Assembly: GCF_003933745.1 (NCBI RefSeq)
Contig: NZ_RSEB01000003.1
Location: 496,001 to 560,000 of the forward strand
Length of the DNA: 64,000 nt
Source: Glycomyces terrestris
Lineage (GTDB): Bacteria; Actinomycetota; Actinomycetes; Mycobacteriales; Micromonosporaceae
Direction: 5' to 3'
The stretch's first letter is position 1. Each line of letters starts with the position of its first letter. The notes under the pieces were generated by a model. It did not search any database. It worked only from the letters and a program-made list of their open reading frames with translations, and was not told where the DNA came from. Positions 24,459 through 32,979 of this stretch are shown piece by piece. Both the position numbers and the translations under genes were made by a program.

Positions 24459-24959
24459 CTACTTGGCGAGTTCGCGGTAGCGGACGGCCTTGGTCTCCGG
24501 GTCGTAGAACCCGGCCGGGGTGCGCAGGATGACGTTGACGCGGTTCCAGGCGTTGATCTGGGCGCACATGGCGACCAGGGCCGCGATCTGCTCGTCGTCG
24601 TAGTGCTTGCGCACGGCCTCCCAGGTCTCGTCGCTGACGCCGTGCGGGTTGTCGGCCAGGCGCGCCGACTCCTCGGCGAGCGCGAGCGCGGCCCGCTCGG
24701 CGTCGTCGAAGGCGGGCGCCTCGCGCCAGACGGTGACGAGGTTGAGCCGCTCGGGGTCCTCGCCGGCGTGCACGGCGTCCTTGTAGTGCATGTCGGTGCA
24801 GAACCCGCAGCCGTTGATCTGGCTGGCGCGGAGCTTCACGAGCTCCATCGTCGCGTGGGGGACGGTGCTCGCGGTGTGGAAGAGCTTCTCGTTGGCGAGC
24901 ATGTTCTTGTAGTACGCCTTGGCGAACTCGGTGTCGGTGAAGGCGAGTCGGGCTTCCAT
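24459..24959 (-). CDS. Carboxymuconolactone decarboxylase family protein, AhpD-like
   Basis: 166 residues. The redox-type motif CGFCTDMH (Cys51, Cys54, His58) is intact, as in AhpD-like peroxidase-reducing members. It lies 12 bp after the sigma factor gene in the same direction. ECF41 sigma factors are known to sit beside one carboxymuconolactone decarboxylase, oxidoreductase or epimerase gene, which is their main target, so this protein is probably the output of the sigma factor. Substrate unknown. Confidence 0.88.
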   Translation of the reverse strand: MEARLAFTDTEFAKAYYKNMLANEKLFHTASTVPHATMELVKLRASQINGCGFCTDMHYKDAVHAGEDPERLNLVTVWREAPAFDDAERAALALAEESARLADNPHGVSDETWEAVRKHYDDEQIAALVAMCAQINAWNRVNVILRTPAGFYDPETKAVRYRELAK

Positions 24960-24971
24960 GGGTGTTCCCTT

Positions 24972-25901
24972 CTATCGGGGCCGGTGGACTTCGTGGATTC
25001 CGGTGAGCTTGTCGGGGTTGCGGACCATGTCGACGGCGACGATGCGGCCGTCGGCGATGCCGAGGAGGGTGATGCCGCCGACTTCGCCGCCGATGACGGT
25101 GAGGAGGGCGGGGCCGCCGTTGACGGAGGTGAGGCGGTGCTCGAACTGCTCGTACCTGGCGGTGACGCCGGCGAGGAACCGGGCGACCCTGTCGGCGCCG
25201 CGGATGGGGTTGCGGGCGGCGCGGACGACGCCGCCGCCGTCGGAGGTGAGGACGGCCTCGGGGTCGAGGAGCGCGGTGAGCCCGTCGATGTCGCCGGAGA
25301 CGACCGCGCGGGAGAACGCCTCGACGACGTGGCGGTGCTCGGCGGGGTCGACGTCGAAACGGGGCTGGCGGCGCTCGACGTGCTCGCGGGCGCGGCTGGC
25401 GAGCTTGCGGCAGGCGGCGGGACTGCGCCCGAGCGCGGCGCCGACCTCCTCGAAGGTGAGGCCGAAGACGTCGTGGAGGACGAACGCGGCCCGCTCGGCG
25501 GGGGTGAGGGTCTCGAGGACGACGAGCATCGCCCAGGACAGGGAGTCGGCGAGGCTCACGGAGTCGGCCGGGTCGGGGGCGGTCTCGACCGGTTCGGGCA
25601 GCCACGGCCCGACGTACGCCTCGCGGCGGACCCGGGCGGACCTGAGCACGTCGAGGGCGAGCCGGGACGTGGTGGTCACGAGCCAGCCGGTGAGGTCCTC
25701 GATCGCGTCGATGTCGCTGCGCTGCAACCGGAGCCAGGCGTCCTGGACGACGTCCTCGGCTTCGGCGACGGACCCGAGGAGGCCGTACGCGACACCGACG
25801 AGGCGCGGGCGCAGCTCCTCGAAGCGGGCCAGCGCGCGGCCGGTCGCCGGGTGGCGGCCGGCGGTCGCATCGGGTTCGTTCATGTCGGGAGGACGGGGCA
25901 T
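24972..25901 (-). CDS. sigJ: ECF41 (SigJ-like) RNA polymerase sigma factor with SnoaL-like domain
   Basis: 309 residues. Sigma regions 2 and 4 occupy about 25-180 (GLLGSVAEAEDVVQDAWLRLQ; TFEEVGAALGRSPAACRKLASRAR). The linker carries the ECF41 motif PWLPEP, and the C-terminal SnoaL-like extension (about 195-305) has the DGGG-type loop (SDGGGVVRA), NGGPAL and RNPDKL motifs that are diagnostic. The extension acts as a built-in regulator of activity in this group instead of a classical anti-sigma factor. The start is not certain: an ATG seven codons in is also possible. Confidence 0.88.
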   Translation of the reverse strand: MPRPPDMNEPDATAGRHPATGRALARFEELRPRLVGVAYGLLGSVAEAEDVVQDAWLRLQRSDIDAIEDLTGWLVTTTSRLALDVLRSARVRREAYVGPWLPEPVETAPDPADSVSLADSLSWAMLVVLETLTPAERAAFVLHDVFGLTFEEVGAALGRSPAACRKLASRAREHVERRQPRFDVDPAEHRHVVEAFSRAVVSGDIDGLTALLDPEAVLTSDGGGVVRAARNPIRGADRVARFLAGVTARYEQFEHRLTSVNGGPALLTVIGGEVGGITLLGIADGRIVAVDMVRNPDKLTGIHEVHRPR

Positions 25902-25974
25902 GGTTCAAGAGTGTGACAGCCGATCGCTGATTGTGACGGGTGTCTCGCGGATCGGGTAGGGCAGACTTGGGCTC

Positions 25975-27645
25975 GTGTTCTCGAACGTCTCGGCGCGGTG
26001 GCGCCGGCGCCTGCGCGTCGCGGTCGCGGTGTGGGCGGTCCTGCTGCTGGCGGCCGCGTTCGCGGGTTCGCGCGCGACGGTGCGGGAGCAGGTCGCCGCG
26101 CCCGAGGCGCGGGCGGTGATGGACGCGCTGCTCGGCGAGGCCGCGGCGGCGGTGACGGGCGCGGCGGTGCTCGCGGCCGGGCCGCTGGAGTCCGAGCCGT
26201 GCGAGGTGACCCCGGTGCGGGCGGGCGCGTCGCTCTCGCGCGACCTCCAGGTCTCGGGCGCCACAGTGGAGCAGGTCGAGGCGCTCGCGGCGCGGTTCGG
26301 GCTCGAGGCGTCCCCTGACGCGTCCGCGGCGGTCTGGTCGGGCGACGCCGACGGTTACATCAGTCTGCGGGTCTCGGCCGAGCAGCCGGACCCGCCGGGC
26401 GGGCGCTGGTCGGAGCCGGTCCTCGTCCAGGCCGTCACCGGGTGCCGGCCCCTCGAAGGCGGGCCCGCGTCCTTCGCGCCCGACCCGCCGCCGGGGGCGA
26501 CGGCGGCGTGGCGGTACGGCGCGGTCCCGTGCCCGGGCGGGGAGGCGCTGTCGTCGTGGACCGAGCCGGTGGAGGCCGAGCCGTTCCTGGTCCACGAGAC
26601 CACCGGCGGCTGCGCGTTACTTGTCGATGTCGCCGACGACGAAGAACATGGAGCCGAGGATCGCGATCATGTCCGGGATGAGGCACCCGGTCATGAGGGT
26701 GGCCAGGGCCTGCACGTTCGCGTACGAGGCGGTGCGGAGCTTGAGCCGGTACGGGGTCTTCTCGCCGCGAGAGACGAGGTAGTAGCCGTTGGCGCCCAGC
26801 GGGTTCTCGGTCCACACGTAGGTCTCGCCCGCCGGCGGCCTGAAGATCTTCGGGAGCTTCACGTTCACCGGGCCGGGCGCGTTCACCGCCGCGGCCAGGC
26901 ACTGCCTGGCGAGTTCGATCGAGGCGGCGACCTGGTCGAACAGGCACATGAAGCGGGCGTAGCAGTCGCCTTCGGTGCGGGTCACGACCGGCACCTCGAG
27001 GCGCCCGTAGTCGAGGTACGGCTCGTCGCGGCGCAGGTCGAAGTCGAGGCCGGAGGCGCGGGCGACGGGCCCGGAGACGCCGTACGCGGCGGCCGCCGCG
27101 GCGTCGAGGACGCCGACGCCCTTGGTGCGGGCCGCGAAGATCTCGTTGTGCCGCAGCAGCTTGTCGAGCCGGACCATGCCGTGCTCGACCTCGTCCACGG
27201 CCCGGCGGGCGCGGTCCTCCCAGCCGTCCGGCACGTCCTGCTTCAGGCCGCCCACGCAGTTGTACATGTAGTGGATGCGCCCGCCGCTGGCCTCCTCCAT
27301 GACGGCCTGGAGGCGCTCGCGCTCGGTGAACGCGTAGAACATCGGGGTGATCGCGCCGATCTCGAGCGGATACGAGCCGATGAACATGAGGTGGTTGAGG
27401 ATGCGGTTCAGCTCCGCGAGCGCCATCCGCAGCAGCACCGCCCGGTGCGGCACCTCGATGCCCGCGAGCCGCTCGGCCGCCAGCGCGACCCCGAGCTCGG
27501 AGGAGAACGCCGAGAGCCAGTCGTGCCGGTTCGCGAGCAGCATGATCTGCCGGAAGTCGCGCACCTCGTACAGCTTCTCGGCGCCGCGGTGCATGTACCC
27601 GACGATCGGCTCGCACTCGGTGACGCGCTCGCCGTCGACGCGTAG
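25975..27645 (+). CDS. Exported protein of unknown function; frame runs antisense into nuoD
   Basis: GTG start at 25975. Only the first 214 codons look like a protein: an N-terminal membrane or signal helix (about 12-32, [18 protein letters not shown]), then an exported domain with paired Cys ([33 protein letters not shown]) and Trp-rich motifs typical of actinobacterial surface proteins. No stop codon occurs before the nuoD 3' end (26617), and the frame stays open antisense to nuoD until 27645. The stop may have been lost, or a small indel near 26610 shifted the frame. Residues beyond about 214 are not supported. Confidence 0.5.
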   Translation: MFSNVSARWRRRLRVAVAVWAVLLLAAAFAGSRATVREQVAAPEARAVMDALLGEAAAAVTGAAVLAAGPLESEPCEVTPVRAGASLSRDLQVSGATVEQVEALAARFGLEASPDASAAVWSGDADGYISLRVSAEQPDPPGGRWSEPVLVQAVTGCRPLEGGPASFAPDPPPGATAAWRYGAVPCPGGEALSSWTEPVEAEPFLVHETTGGCALLVDVADDEEHGAEDRDHVRDEAPGHEGGQGLHVRVRGGAELEPVRGLLAARDEVVAVGAQRVLGPHVGLARRRPEDLRELHVHRAGRVHRRGQALPGEFDRGGDLVEQAHEAGVAVAFGAGHDRHLEAPVVEVRLVAAQVEVEAGGAGDGPGDAVRGGRRGVEDADALGAGREDLVVPQQLVEPDHAVLDLVHGPAGAVLPAVRHVLLQAAHAVVHVVDAPAAGLLHDGLEALALGERVEHRGDRADLERIRADEHEVVEDAVQLRERHPQQHRPVRHLDAREPLGRQRDPELGGERREPVVPVREQHDLPEVAHLVQLLGAAVHVPDDRLALGDALAVDA

Positions 27646-27753
27646 CCGCAGGCGGAGCACGCCGTGGGTCGACGGGTGCTGCGGCCCGATGTTGAGCACC
27701 ATGTCGGCCGCTTCGGTGCCGGCGCCGACACCGACGATCAGCTGTTCGCTCAC
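26617..27753 (-). CDS. nuoD: NADH-quinone oxidoreductase subunit D-like protein (orphan)
   Basis: 378 residues from the GTG at 27753 ([10 protein letters not shown]). The quinone-site motif [10 protein letters not shown] is intact near 22-31, with [11 protein letters not shown] and the C-terminal GDIDK. In complex I, NuoD forms the quinone pocket with NuoB. Here there are no other nuo genes on either side, so this is an additional, isolated copy. It may supplement the main complex or serve another membrane hydrogenase-like unit. Longer upstream frame sequence to 27876 is not homologous-looking. Confidence 0.87.
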   Translation of the reverse strand: MSEQLIVGVGAGTEAADMVLNIGPQHPSTHGVLRLRLRVDGERVTECEPIVGYMHRGAEKLYEVRDFRQIMLLANRHDWLSAFSSELGVALAAERLAGIEVPHRAVLLRMALAELNRILNHLMFIGSYPLEIGAITPMFYAFTERERLQAVMEEASGGRIHYMYNCVGGLKQDVPDGWEDRARRAVDEVEHGMVRLDKLLRHNEIFAARTKGVGVLDAAAAAAYGVSGPVARASGLDFDLRRDEPYLDYGRLEVPVVTRTEGDCYARFMCLFDQVAASIELARQCLAAAVNAPGPVNVKLPKIFRPPAGETYVWTENPLGANGYYLVSRGEKTPYRLKLRTASYANVQALATLMTGCLIPDMIAILGSMFFVVGDIDK

Positions 27754-27900
27754 CGGCCCATCGTCCCAGTTTCGGGCGCGTTCGGGAAGAGGAGCCGCCG
27801 CGGACGCGCCGTCCCTTAGATTGGCCGTGCAGGCGTGGCCGCGTGTTGCCGGGCCCTGGCATCCTAGACGGAGCATCCGACATGGGAGGTGTGGCCGAGT

Positions 27901-28344
27901 ATGGACCGCGATCAGATGCGCGCCTCGGAGAGCGACCGGCAGGTCGTCATGGAGCGCCTGCGTCAGGCGGTGGAAGAGGGCCGCCTGGACGTCGGCGAGT
28001 ACCAGGACCGGGTGGACGCCGCCATGCGCGCCCGCGTGTACTCCGAGCTCGACGTGCTCATCTCCGACCTCCAGCAGCTCCCGCCGCCCGGGTACCAGGA
28101 GGCGTCCATGGAGCCGACGCAGGTGATGCGCCCGCAGTCGCTGTCCAAGGCCAACCAGCAGCTGCGCGAGAGCGCCGAGGCCCGCTCGAACCGGTGGAAG
28201 ATCGCCGGCGTCGCCATCGCTATCGCCGCCGCGGCCTGCCTCGTCATCGTCATCGTCTCGCCCGAGCTGTTCCTCTACATCGCGATCGGCGTGCTCGTCG
28301 TCCTCGTCCTGTTCGTCGTGGCGGCCTTCTCCGGCCTGTTCTGA
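27901..28344 (+). CDS. DUF1707 protein with two C-terminal membrane helices
   Basis: 147 residues. The DUF1707 motif ([33 protein letters not shown], about 6-40) is followed by a linker and two hydrophobic helices (about 101-120 and 124-145) that end the protein. The family is common in actinobacteria, membrane-associated and uncharacterised. A GTG four codons upstream is too close to the GGGAGG site; the ATG at 27901 is preferred. Confidence 0.82.
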   Translation: MDRDQMRASESDRQVVMERLRQAVEEGRLDVGEYQDRVDAAMRARVYSELDVLISDLQQLPPPGYQEASMEPTQVMRPQSLSKANQQLRESAEARSNRWKIAGVAIAIAAAACLVIVIVSPELFLYIAIGVLVVLVLFVVAAFSGLF

Positions 28345-28532
28345 CGCTCCGGCTCCCGCATCCGAGCCGGGATCGCAGTCAATCCAGCACCGGGAGCGGC
28401 CACGCGCCCCGGTGACCGCGCTGCGTCACCGTCGCGTACCCCGACGTGAGCGAACGTTCCATATAGTCCGAAGGTGAACCACCGAACGGCCCGCCGGGAC
28501 TCCGGCCGACCGCCAATCGGAACGGAGCAGCC

Positions 28533-28913
28533 GTGGACAACCCCTTGATGGACGTGGAGGGCGCCCGGGCCCGGCTCGAGGCGTGGAAGGCGCGGGCCGA
28601 GCAGCGCGCCGCCGAGACGCAGGCCGCCGCCCTGGGCCTCCAGGCCCTGCGGATCACCGCCGCGGACGACAACCGCATCGTGGACGTGACGATCGACCAC
28701 ACCGGGAACCTGCTCGACGTCAAGTGCAGCGACCGCATCACGCGCCAGGCCGCCGAGCACACCTCGCGGGCGGTCGTGGAGGCGTACCGGAACGCCAAGC
28801 GCAAGCTCGCCGAAGCCGCCGCCGAGGTCGTGCGCGACACCGTCGGCGCCGACTCCGCCACCGGCCGGGCCCTCCTGGCCGGGTACGCGGCCGGCGAGGA
28901 GGAGCGGCCGTGA
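28533..28913 (+). CDS. YbaB/EbfC-like protein of type VII toxin module 1
   Basis: 126 residues from a GTG. The YbaB/EbfC fold is recognisable: coiled N-terminal helix (VEGARARLEAWKARAEQRA), beta segment RIVDVTIDHTGNLLDVKCSD, then a helical C-terminus. In actinobacterial type VII loci a YbaB-like gene commonly opens the operon; it may act as a DNA-binding or chaperone-like protein. Overlaps by four bases with the next gene. Confidence 0.75.
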   Translation: MDNPLMDVEGARARLEAWKARAEQRAAETQAAALGLQALRITAADDNRIVDVTIDHTGNLLDVKCSDRITRQAAEHTSRAVVEAYRNAKRKLAEAAAEVVRDTVGADSATGRALLAGYAAGEEERP

Positions 28914-29221
28914 GCGGCGTGCAGGTCGACGTCCAGGAGCTGTGGACGCACGCGAACCACCTGCGCGCCCTCCAGGAGCGGTTCACCGCCGTCCTGAACG
29001 CCAGCTCCCACATCGCCATGTCGGACGACGCGTACGGGCAGCTCTGCGCGATGCTCCCGCCGATCCTCGAAGAGCGGCACCGGAACCAGGACGAGGGCGT
29101 GCGCACGATCGCCGAGAACTACGGGCTCCTCGCCGACGCGATCGACGAGTGCGCCAACGCGTACGAGGAGACCGACTCGCTCACCGCCGACGACTTCAAG
29201 CACCTCGAACCCGGACTGTGA
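28910..29221 (+). CDS. EspC/WXG100-like type VII target protein, module 1
   Basis: 103 residues from a GTG overlapping the previous stop. All-helical ESX-type hairpin: VDVQELWTHANHLRALQERF, then ILEERHRNQDEGVRTIAENYGLLADAIDECANAYEETD, matching the ESX-1 EspC-like family. It is predicted to be exported with the carrier encoded next, nine bases downstream. Confidence 0.78.
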   Translation: MSGVQVDVQELWTHANHLRALQERFTAVLNASSHIAMSDDAYGQLCAMLPPILEERHRNQDEGVRTIAENYGLLADAIDECANAYEETDSLTADDFKHLEPGL

Positions 29222-29230
29222 GGCGGCGCC

Positions 29231-29953
29231 GTGAACGACCTCATCGCGAACGCCGGGCAGATCAAGCCCGGCCAGGCCGGGTACCGCGACGGCGGCACCG
29301 GGTTCGGCTTCTACGAGGACTACCAGGACCTCAGCCAGGCCATCGAGAGCGGCTCCTGGATCGACGGCTCCATCGCCGGGCTGGGCGCCGCGCTCAACGC
29401 GGCCTCCACCGTCATCGACCCGTTCAGCACCCTCCTGTCGATGGGGATCGAGTGGGCGATCGAACAGGTCCAGCCGCTCAAGGACGCGCTCGACTGGCTC
29501 GCCGGCGACCCCCAGACCGTCGAGACGCTCGCGATGACGTGGGACAACATCGCGAACGAGCTGTTCGCGATCGGGGAGGAGCTCCAGTCCTTCCTGGACC
29601 GGGACCTGCCGAGCTGGCAGGACGACGCGGCCGACGCCTACCGGGCGATGGCCGCCGAGAACGTCGACGTCACGGGCGGCTTCGGGGGCACGGCGCTGGC
29701 GATGGCGTCCGCGACGCGCGGCGCCGGGACGCTGGTGACGATGGTGCGGGAGTTCGTGCGCGGCTTCGTCGCCGACTGCATCGCGAAGGTCGTGGTGTGG
29801 CTCGCGGAGGTCGTGTTCTCGGTCGGCCTGGCGACCCCGGTCGTGGCGGCGCAGCTCGCCGTCGCGGTCGTGAACTGGGTGGGGAGGATCTTCGGCTGGC
29901 TCATGGGCCTGGTCACCTCGATCTCCGCCCTCCGCGACCTGCTGGACCTGTGA
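29231..29953 (+). CDS. Type VII secretion carrier protein, module 1
   Basis: 240 residues from a GTG. Helical N-terminal half with a WXG-like turn (LPSWQDDAADAYRAMAAENV, about 135-155) and a very hydrophobic C-terminal third (about 175-232), which could insert in a membrane or form a channel. In other species such a segment is the N-terminal delivery domain of a large toxin. Here it stops and the toxin is a separate gene 11 bp later, so the toxin is split or the two are unrelated partners. Confidence 0.7.
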   Translation: MNDLIANAGQIKPGQAGYRDGGTGFGFYEDYQDLSQAIESGSWIDGSIAGLGAALNAASTVIDPFSTLLSMGIEWAIEQVQPLKDALDWLAGDPQTVETLAMTWDNIANELFAIGEELQSFLDRDLPSWQDDAADAYRAMAAENVDVTGGFGGTALAMASATRGAGTLVTMVREFVRGFVADCIAKVVVWLAEVVFSVGLATPVVAAQLAVAVVNWVGRIFGWLMGLVTSISALRDLLDL

Positions 29954-29963
29954 GGTGTCGGCC

Positions 29964-30617
29964 ATGCGCACCGCGATCGCGACCGCCGTCAGGACCGCCC
30001 TCGTGCTCGGCGTCCTCGTCTCGCTGACCGGGCTCCACCGCCGCAAGCGCCCCCGCGGCGGCGGTGGCGGCGACAGCCCCCGCCGCAGCCACGGGGACGG
30101 GCCCGCCGCGAAGAAGCGGCGCGTCTACACGCCGCCGAAGGGCAAGGTGGGCGCGGAGATGCGCTCGCGCACCGCGCAGGCGAAGAAGGCGCGGCCCGCG
30201 AACGCCACCAAGGGCCCCGACGGCCACTACCGCACCCCGGACGGCAAGTACGCCGGCTCCGACGGCCGCCAGCAGGACGGCGCGGGCGCCGAGCGGCGCG
30301 TGATCGACCGGATCAAGGACCGCTACGAGGACCACGCCTACCGGGGTCCGGCCGCGGCCACCACGAAGCCGCTCACCGGCGAGATCAAGTCGGGCCCGAA
30401 CAAGGGGCCGTTCGACATCCCGGCGGGGACGCCCCGCTACTACGACGGGTTCGTGAAGCGGAACGGCAAGTGGTACGGGGTGGAGACGAAGAGCGGCAGC
30501 GCCAAGCGCACCCCGCAGCAGCGGGCGATCGACGAGTGGCTCAACCAGCCTGGCAACACGATGACGACCAGCGACGGTAAGGTCCTCCATGGTGTCATCA
30601 CCTTCGAGGGCGAGTAG
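29964..30617 (+). CDS. Putative nuclease toxin (PD-(D/E)xK-like), module 1
   Basis: 217 residues from the ATG at 29964 (GAGG ten bases upstream; a GTG at 29955 is weaker). A short hydrophobic stretch (8-23) is followed by a highly basic, disordered region (25-85). The C-terminal domain (about 105-217) has an ERR helix (Glu110), YYDGFVKRNGKWYGVETKSG with Asp161 and Glu174-x-Lys176: the core of restriction-endonuclease-like toxins. DNA or RNA cleavage is inferred from this motif. It is followed by a small acidic gene at 30 bp, the expected immunity protein. Confidence 0.68.
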   Translation: MRTAIATAVRTALVLGVLVSLTGLHRRKRPRGGGGGDSPRRSHGDGPAAKKRRVYTPPKGKVGAEMRSRTAQAKKARPANATKGPDGHYRTPDGKYAGSDGRQQDGAGAERRVIDRIKDRYEDHAYRGPAAATTKPLTGEIKSGPNKGPFDIPAGTPRYYDGFVKRNGKWYGVETKSGSAKRTPQQRAIDEWLNQPGNTMTTSDGKVLHGVITFEGE

Positions 30618-30647
30618 GGCCCGGCACCGACAGGGAGAGAGGCCGCC

Positions 30648-31013
30648 ATGATCGAACTCTTGTTCTGGCACGAGCCGCGCGTGCCGAGCCCCGCGCAGGC
30701 CGAGGCTCGCTATCAGCAGGTCCTCGACGACGAGCGGCCCGTGCGGCTCGGCGAGCTCGACCAGCGGCTCCAGGACTTCGTGCGCGACGCGCGGTCCCGC
30801 GCCCCGCAGGCCGAGATCCTCGAGCTCGGCCGCGCCGGCGGCGAGCCGCTGTACTCGCGGCACGGGATCGCGGTCCTGTTCCCCGAGGAGGTCCTCAAGG
30901 ACGTGTACCCGAAGCTCACCGCCGCGGCGGACGAGCCGCGCCTGCACCTGTACGACCGCAGCGACGGCTCGGTGACGGGCATCGACTCGGACCCGGACGT
31001 CCAGCTCGACTGA
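30648..31013 (+). CDS. Putative immunity protein, module 1
   Basis: 121 residues, small and acidic, with no export signal. It lies 30 bp after the nuclease-like toxin and is preceded by GGGAGAG. I do not recognise the family; position, size and charge opposite to the basic toxin make cognate immunity the best guess. The last gene of module 1 before the shared terminator. Confidence 0.6.
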   Translation: MIELLFWHEPRVPSPAQAEARYQQVLDDERPVRLGELDQRLQDFVRDARSRAPQAEILELGRAGGEPLYSRHGIAVLFPEEVLKDVYPKLTAAADEPRLHLYDRSDGSVTGIDSDPDVQLD

Positions 31014-31041
31014 GCCCGAAGGCGTTCGCGGACAAGCGGAA

Positions 31042-31070
31042 CGGGGCGGCCGGACGATCCGGCCGCCCCG
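31042..31070. terminator. Bidirectional terminator between the two toxin modules
   Basis: A 13-bp perfect stem CGGGGCGGCCGGA/TCCGGCCGCCCCG with a 3-base loop, exactly between the convergent immunity genes. Confidence 0.8.
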
Positions 31071-31082
31071 CTGCGCGCGCGT

Positions 31083-31505
31083 CTACAGCGGCGTGACGTC
31101 GCAGTTGTTCAGCGTCCCCTGGCGCAGGACCTCGAGGGCGCGCTCGGAGACGACGAGGCTGCCGTTGGCGGAGGCGCCGAAGTCGTCGGAGCGCTCGGTG
31201 CCGGTCAGCTGGAGCCACTGCCACTTCGGCAGGTCGATCGGTCCTTCGGCGAGCTCCTCGGCGTCCTCGCCGAGGACGACCTCGGCGTCGGCGAGGCGGT
31301 AGCCGGACAGGCCCGCCGCGCCGATGAGGCCGGCCAGGTGCTCCGTGACGACGAAGCAGGGGGTGGACTCCAGGATCTCGTCGCCGAGCCAGTCCTGGAT
31401 CACGTACTGGAGCCGGGACACGACGGGCGGGTGCACCGAGGTGTCCATGACCGTGTCCTCGCCGAGCTCGCCGGCGACTTCGGGCTCCAGGAGGTAGTAG
31501 CTCAT
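31083..31505 (-). CDS. Putative immunity protein, module 2
   Basis: 140 residues, acidic, cytosolic. Segments QYVIQDWLGDEILESTPCFVV and LPKWQWLQLTGT resemble polymorphic-toxin immunity proteins of the Imm type (number not recalled with certainty). It starts 14 bp after the HNH-like toxin stop on the minus strand. Function inferred from order and look. Confidence 0.62.
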   Translation of the reverse strand: MSYYLLEPEVAGELGEDTVMDTSVHPPVVSRLQYVIQDWLGDEILESTPCFVVTEHLAGLIGAAGLSGYRLADAEVVLGEDAEELAEGPIDLPKWQWLQLTGTERSDDFGASANGSLVVSERALEVLRQGTLNNCDVTPL

Positions 31506-31519
31506 GGGCGAATCCTAAC

Positions 31520-32026
31520 TTAAGGGACGGGCGGGTTGAAGTTCGTGCCCAGCTTGAGGTCGATCCTCGTCGCGTGGTCGAGGATCTGCTGCCGGGTCGC
31601 GTTCGGGTAGTCCTTGTAGAACTGGTTCCACTCCTTGCGGATCTGGCTCAGGTGGACGCGGCTGTTCACCTGCCCCTTGGGGATGCCGCGCAGGTTCTGG
31701 AGCGAGTGCATCTCGGCGGCGCTGAAGCGGCCCGGGTAGCGGCGCAGGACCTGCTGCTCGACGGCGTGGTGGACGACCACCTTGCCCTTGAGCTTCGGGT
31801 GCTGCTTGAAGAACGTGCCCTTGTAGTCGTTGTTCAGGGCGTTGCCGACCCGCGCCCGCCACCGCGAGCGGGTGGCCTTCTGCGCGGTGCTCTTGACGGC
31901 CTTGTTGACCCAGTTGCCGCCGCCCTTGCCGGTGCGGAAGAAGCGGGTGTTGCTGATGAGCCCGGAGATGATCTTCGCGCCCTTGGCGGTGGTCTTGCGG
32001 GCGGCGCGGGTGCGCATCCTAGCCAT
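31520..32026 (-). CDS. Putative HNH-superfamily nuclease toxin, module 2
   Basis: 168 residues, very basic N-terminal 65 residues, then a compact nuclease-like domain with VVHHAVEQQVL (His86, His87), NLRGIP (Asn111) and VHLSQIRKEWNQFY (His125). The H-H...N...H spacing is that of HNH/Tox-HHH-type domains of polymorphic toxins. It overlaps the end of the carrier gene by eight bases. There is no delivery domain in the same chain. Nucleic-acid cleavage is inferred. Confidence 0.7.
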   Translation of the reverse strand: MARMRTRAARKTTAKGAKIISGLISNTRFFRTGKGGGNWVNKAVKSTAQKATRSRWRARVGNALNNDYKGTFFKQHPKLKGKVVVHHAVEQQVLRRYPGRFSAAEMHSLQNLRGIPKGQVNSRVHLSQIRKEWNQFYKDYPNATRQQILDHATRIDLKLGTNFNPPVP

Positions 32027-32513
32027 TGAGCACCGCCTCGATCGCCATGTCCAGGAGCATGTCGATGAGCTTGGAGGTGATCATCTTGAAGATCGGGATC
32101 TGCGCCAGGGACGCCCCGAACGTCGCCACGGCGGTCGCGATCGCCTGCGCGATCTGGATCGCGAGCGTCACCAGCTGGACGATCATCTGCATCTTGAGCG
32201 CCAGGACGACGCCGGCCGCGATCATGAGGCCGATGCTGATGATGTTGGACGGCTCGCCGATGTCCGCGATGTTCCGGACCGCGGACTCGCCGTCCTCCCA
32301 TTCGGACTTGAACGCGTCGATGTCCTTGCCGGTGTTGTTGTCGATGACGGTCTTGGCGGCGGCCTCGAGCTTGTCGATCGCGCCGGTGATCTGGTCGGCG
32401 AGGCTCGTCCAGGTGTCGCCGAGGTTGTAGAGCTTCTCCTCGTCGGGCTCGGGCCAGTCGTAGCCGAGCATGCTGAGGAGGCTTCTCAGCTCGGAGGGCA
32501 GTTGCAAGCCCAT
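32019..32513 (-). CDS. Type VII secretion carrier protein, module 2
   Basis: 164 residues. The N-terminal two thirds are like the CpnT/WXG N-terminal domain (LPSELRSLLSMLGYDWPEPDEEKL, then SLADQITGAIDKLEAAAKTVI and FKSEWEDGESAVRNIADI). The rest (about 90-160) is a long hydrophobic stretch. The layout parallels the module 1 carrier. It overlaps the toxin gene by eight bases in another frame; this may allow coupling or, if a programmed shift occurred, a fusion protein. Confidence 0.72.
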   Translation of the reverse strand: MGLQLPSELRSLLSMLGYDWPEPDEEKLYNLGDTWTSLADQITGAIDKLEAAAKTVIDNNTGKDIDAFKSEWEDGESAVRNIADIGEPSNIISIGLMIAAGVVLALKMQMIVQLVTLAIQIAQAIATAVATFGASLAQIPIFKMITSKLIDMLLDMAIEAVLNG

Positions 32514-32655
32514 GGGGGCTCCTTCGAAGGGGAGGGGACACTTCGCAGTGCCCGGGGTACGGAGCGTTATGAAGGAGTTGATGCGGGCCGGTGCCGGCGG
32601 CCGTTGGGGGAGCGGGAGAGCGGGGAAGGGGGATGCGGGACCGGGGCGCGGGGCG

Positions 32656-32979
32656 CTAGCGGCCGAGCGCGTCGAGGAGCTCGCGGAAGAGCCGCTCGAT
32701 CTCGGCGTCGTTGGACTCGTGGTCCTCGGCGAACTGCCGCAGGGTGTTGGCGTAGTCGACGAGGTCCTCGATGTTCGTCGAGATGCACTCGGTGATGGCC
32801 TCCATGCAGACCTGGTGCGCCAGGTCGAGCAGGCTGCCGATCATGTCGCCGCCGAACGAGTCCGCCAGTCCGTCCACTGAGGACTTGAACTGGTCGAACA
32901 GGCCCTGCACCATCTCGGTCGCGGCGTCGAGCTGCTGCGCGCCCTCGCGGATGGAGTCGGGGTTGATGTCGATCTTCAC
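32656..32979 (-). CDS. EspC/WXG100-like type VII target protein, module 2
   Basis: 107 residues, all-helical, acidic: MKIDINPDSIREGAQQLDAA, then MVQGLFDQFKSSVDGLADS. It lies between the YbaB-like and carrier genes, the same place as in module 1, and overlaps the YbaB-like gene by four bases. Two internal Cys residues (in VCMEAITECIS) are unusual for this family. Confidence 0.7.
   Translation of the reverse strand: MKIDINPDSIREGAQQLDAATEMVQGLFDQFKSSVDGLADSFGGDMIGSLLDLAHQVCMEAITECISTNIEDLVDYANTLRQFAEDHESNDAEIERLFRELLDALGR

Noticed and set aside
30440..30649. Small minus-strand frame within toxin 1
   Set aside because: No ribosome site or conserved motif; antisense shadow.
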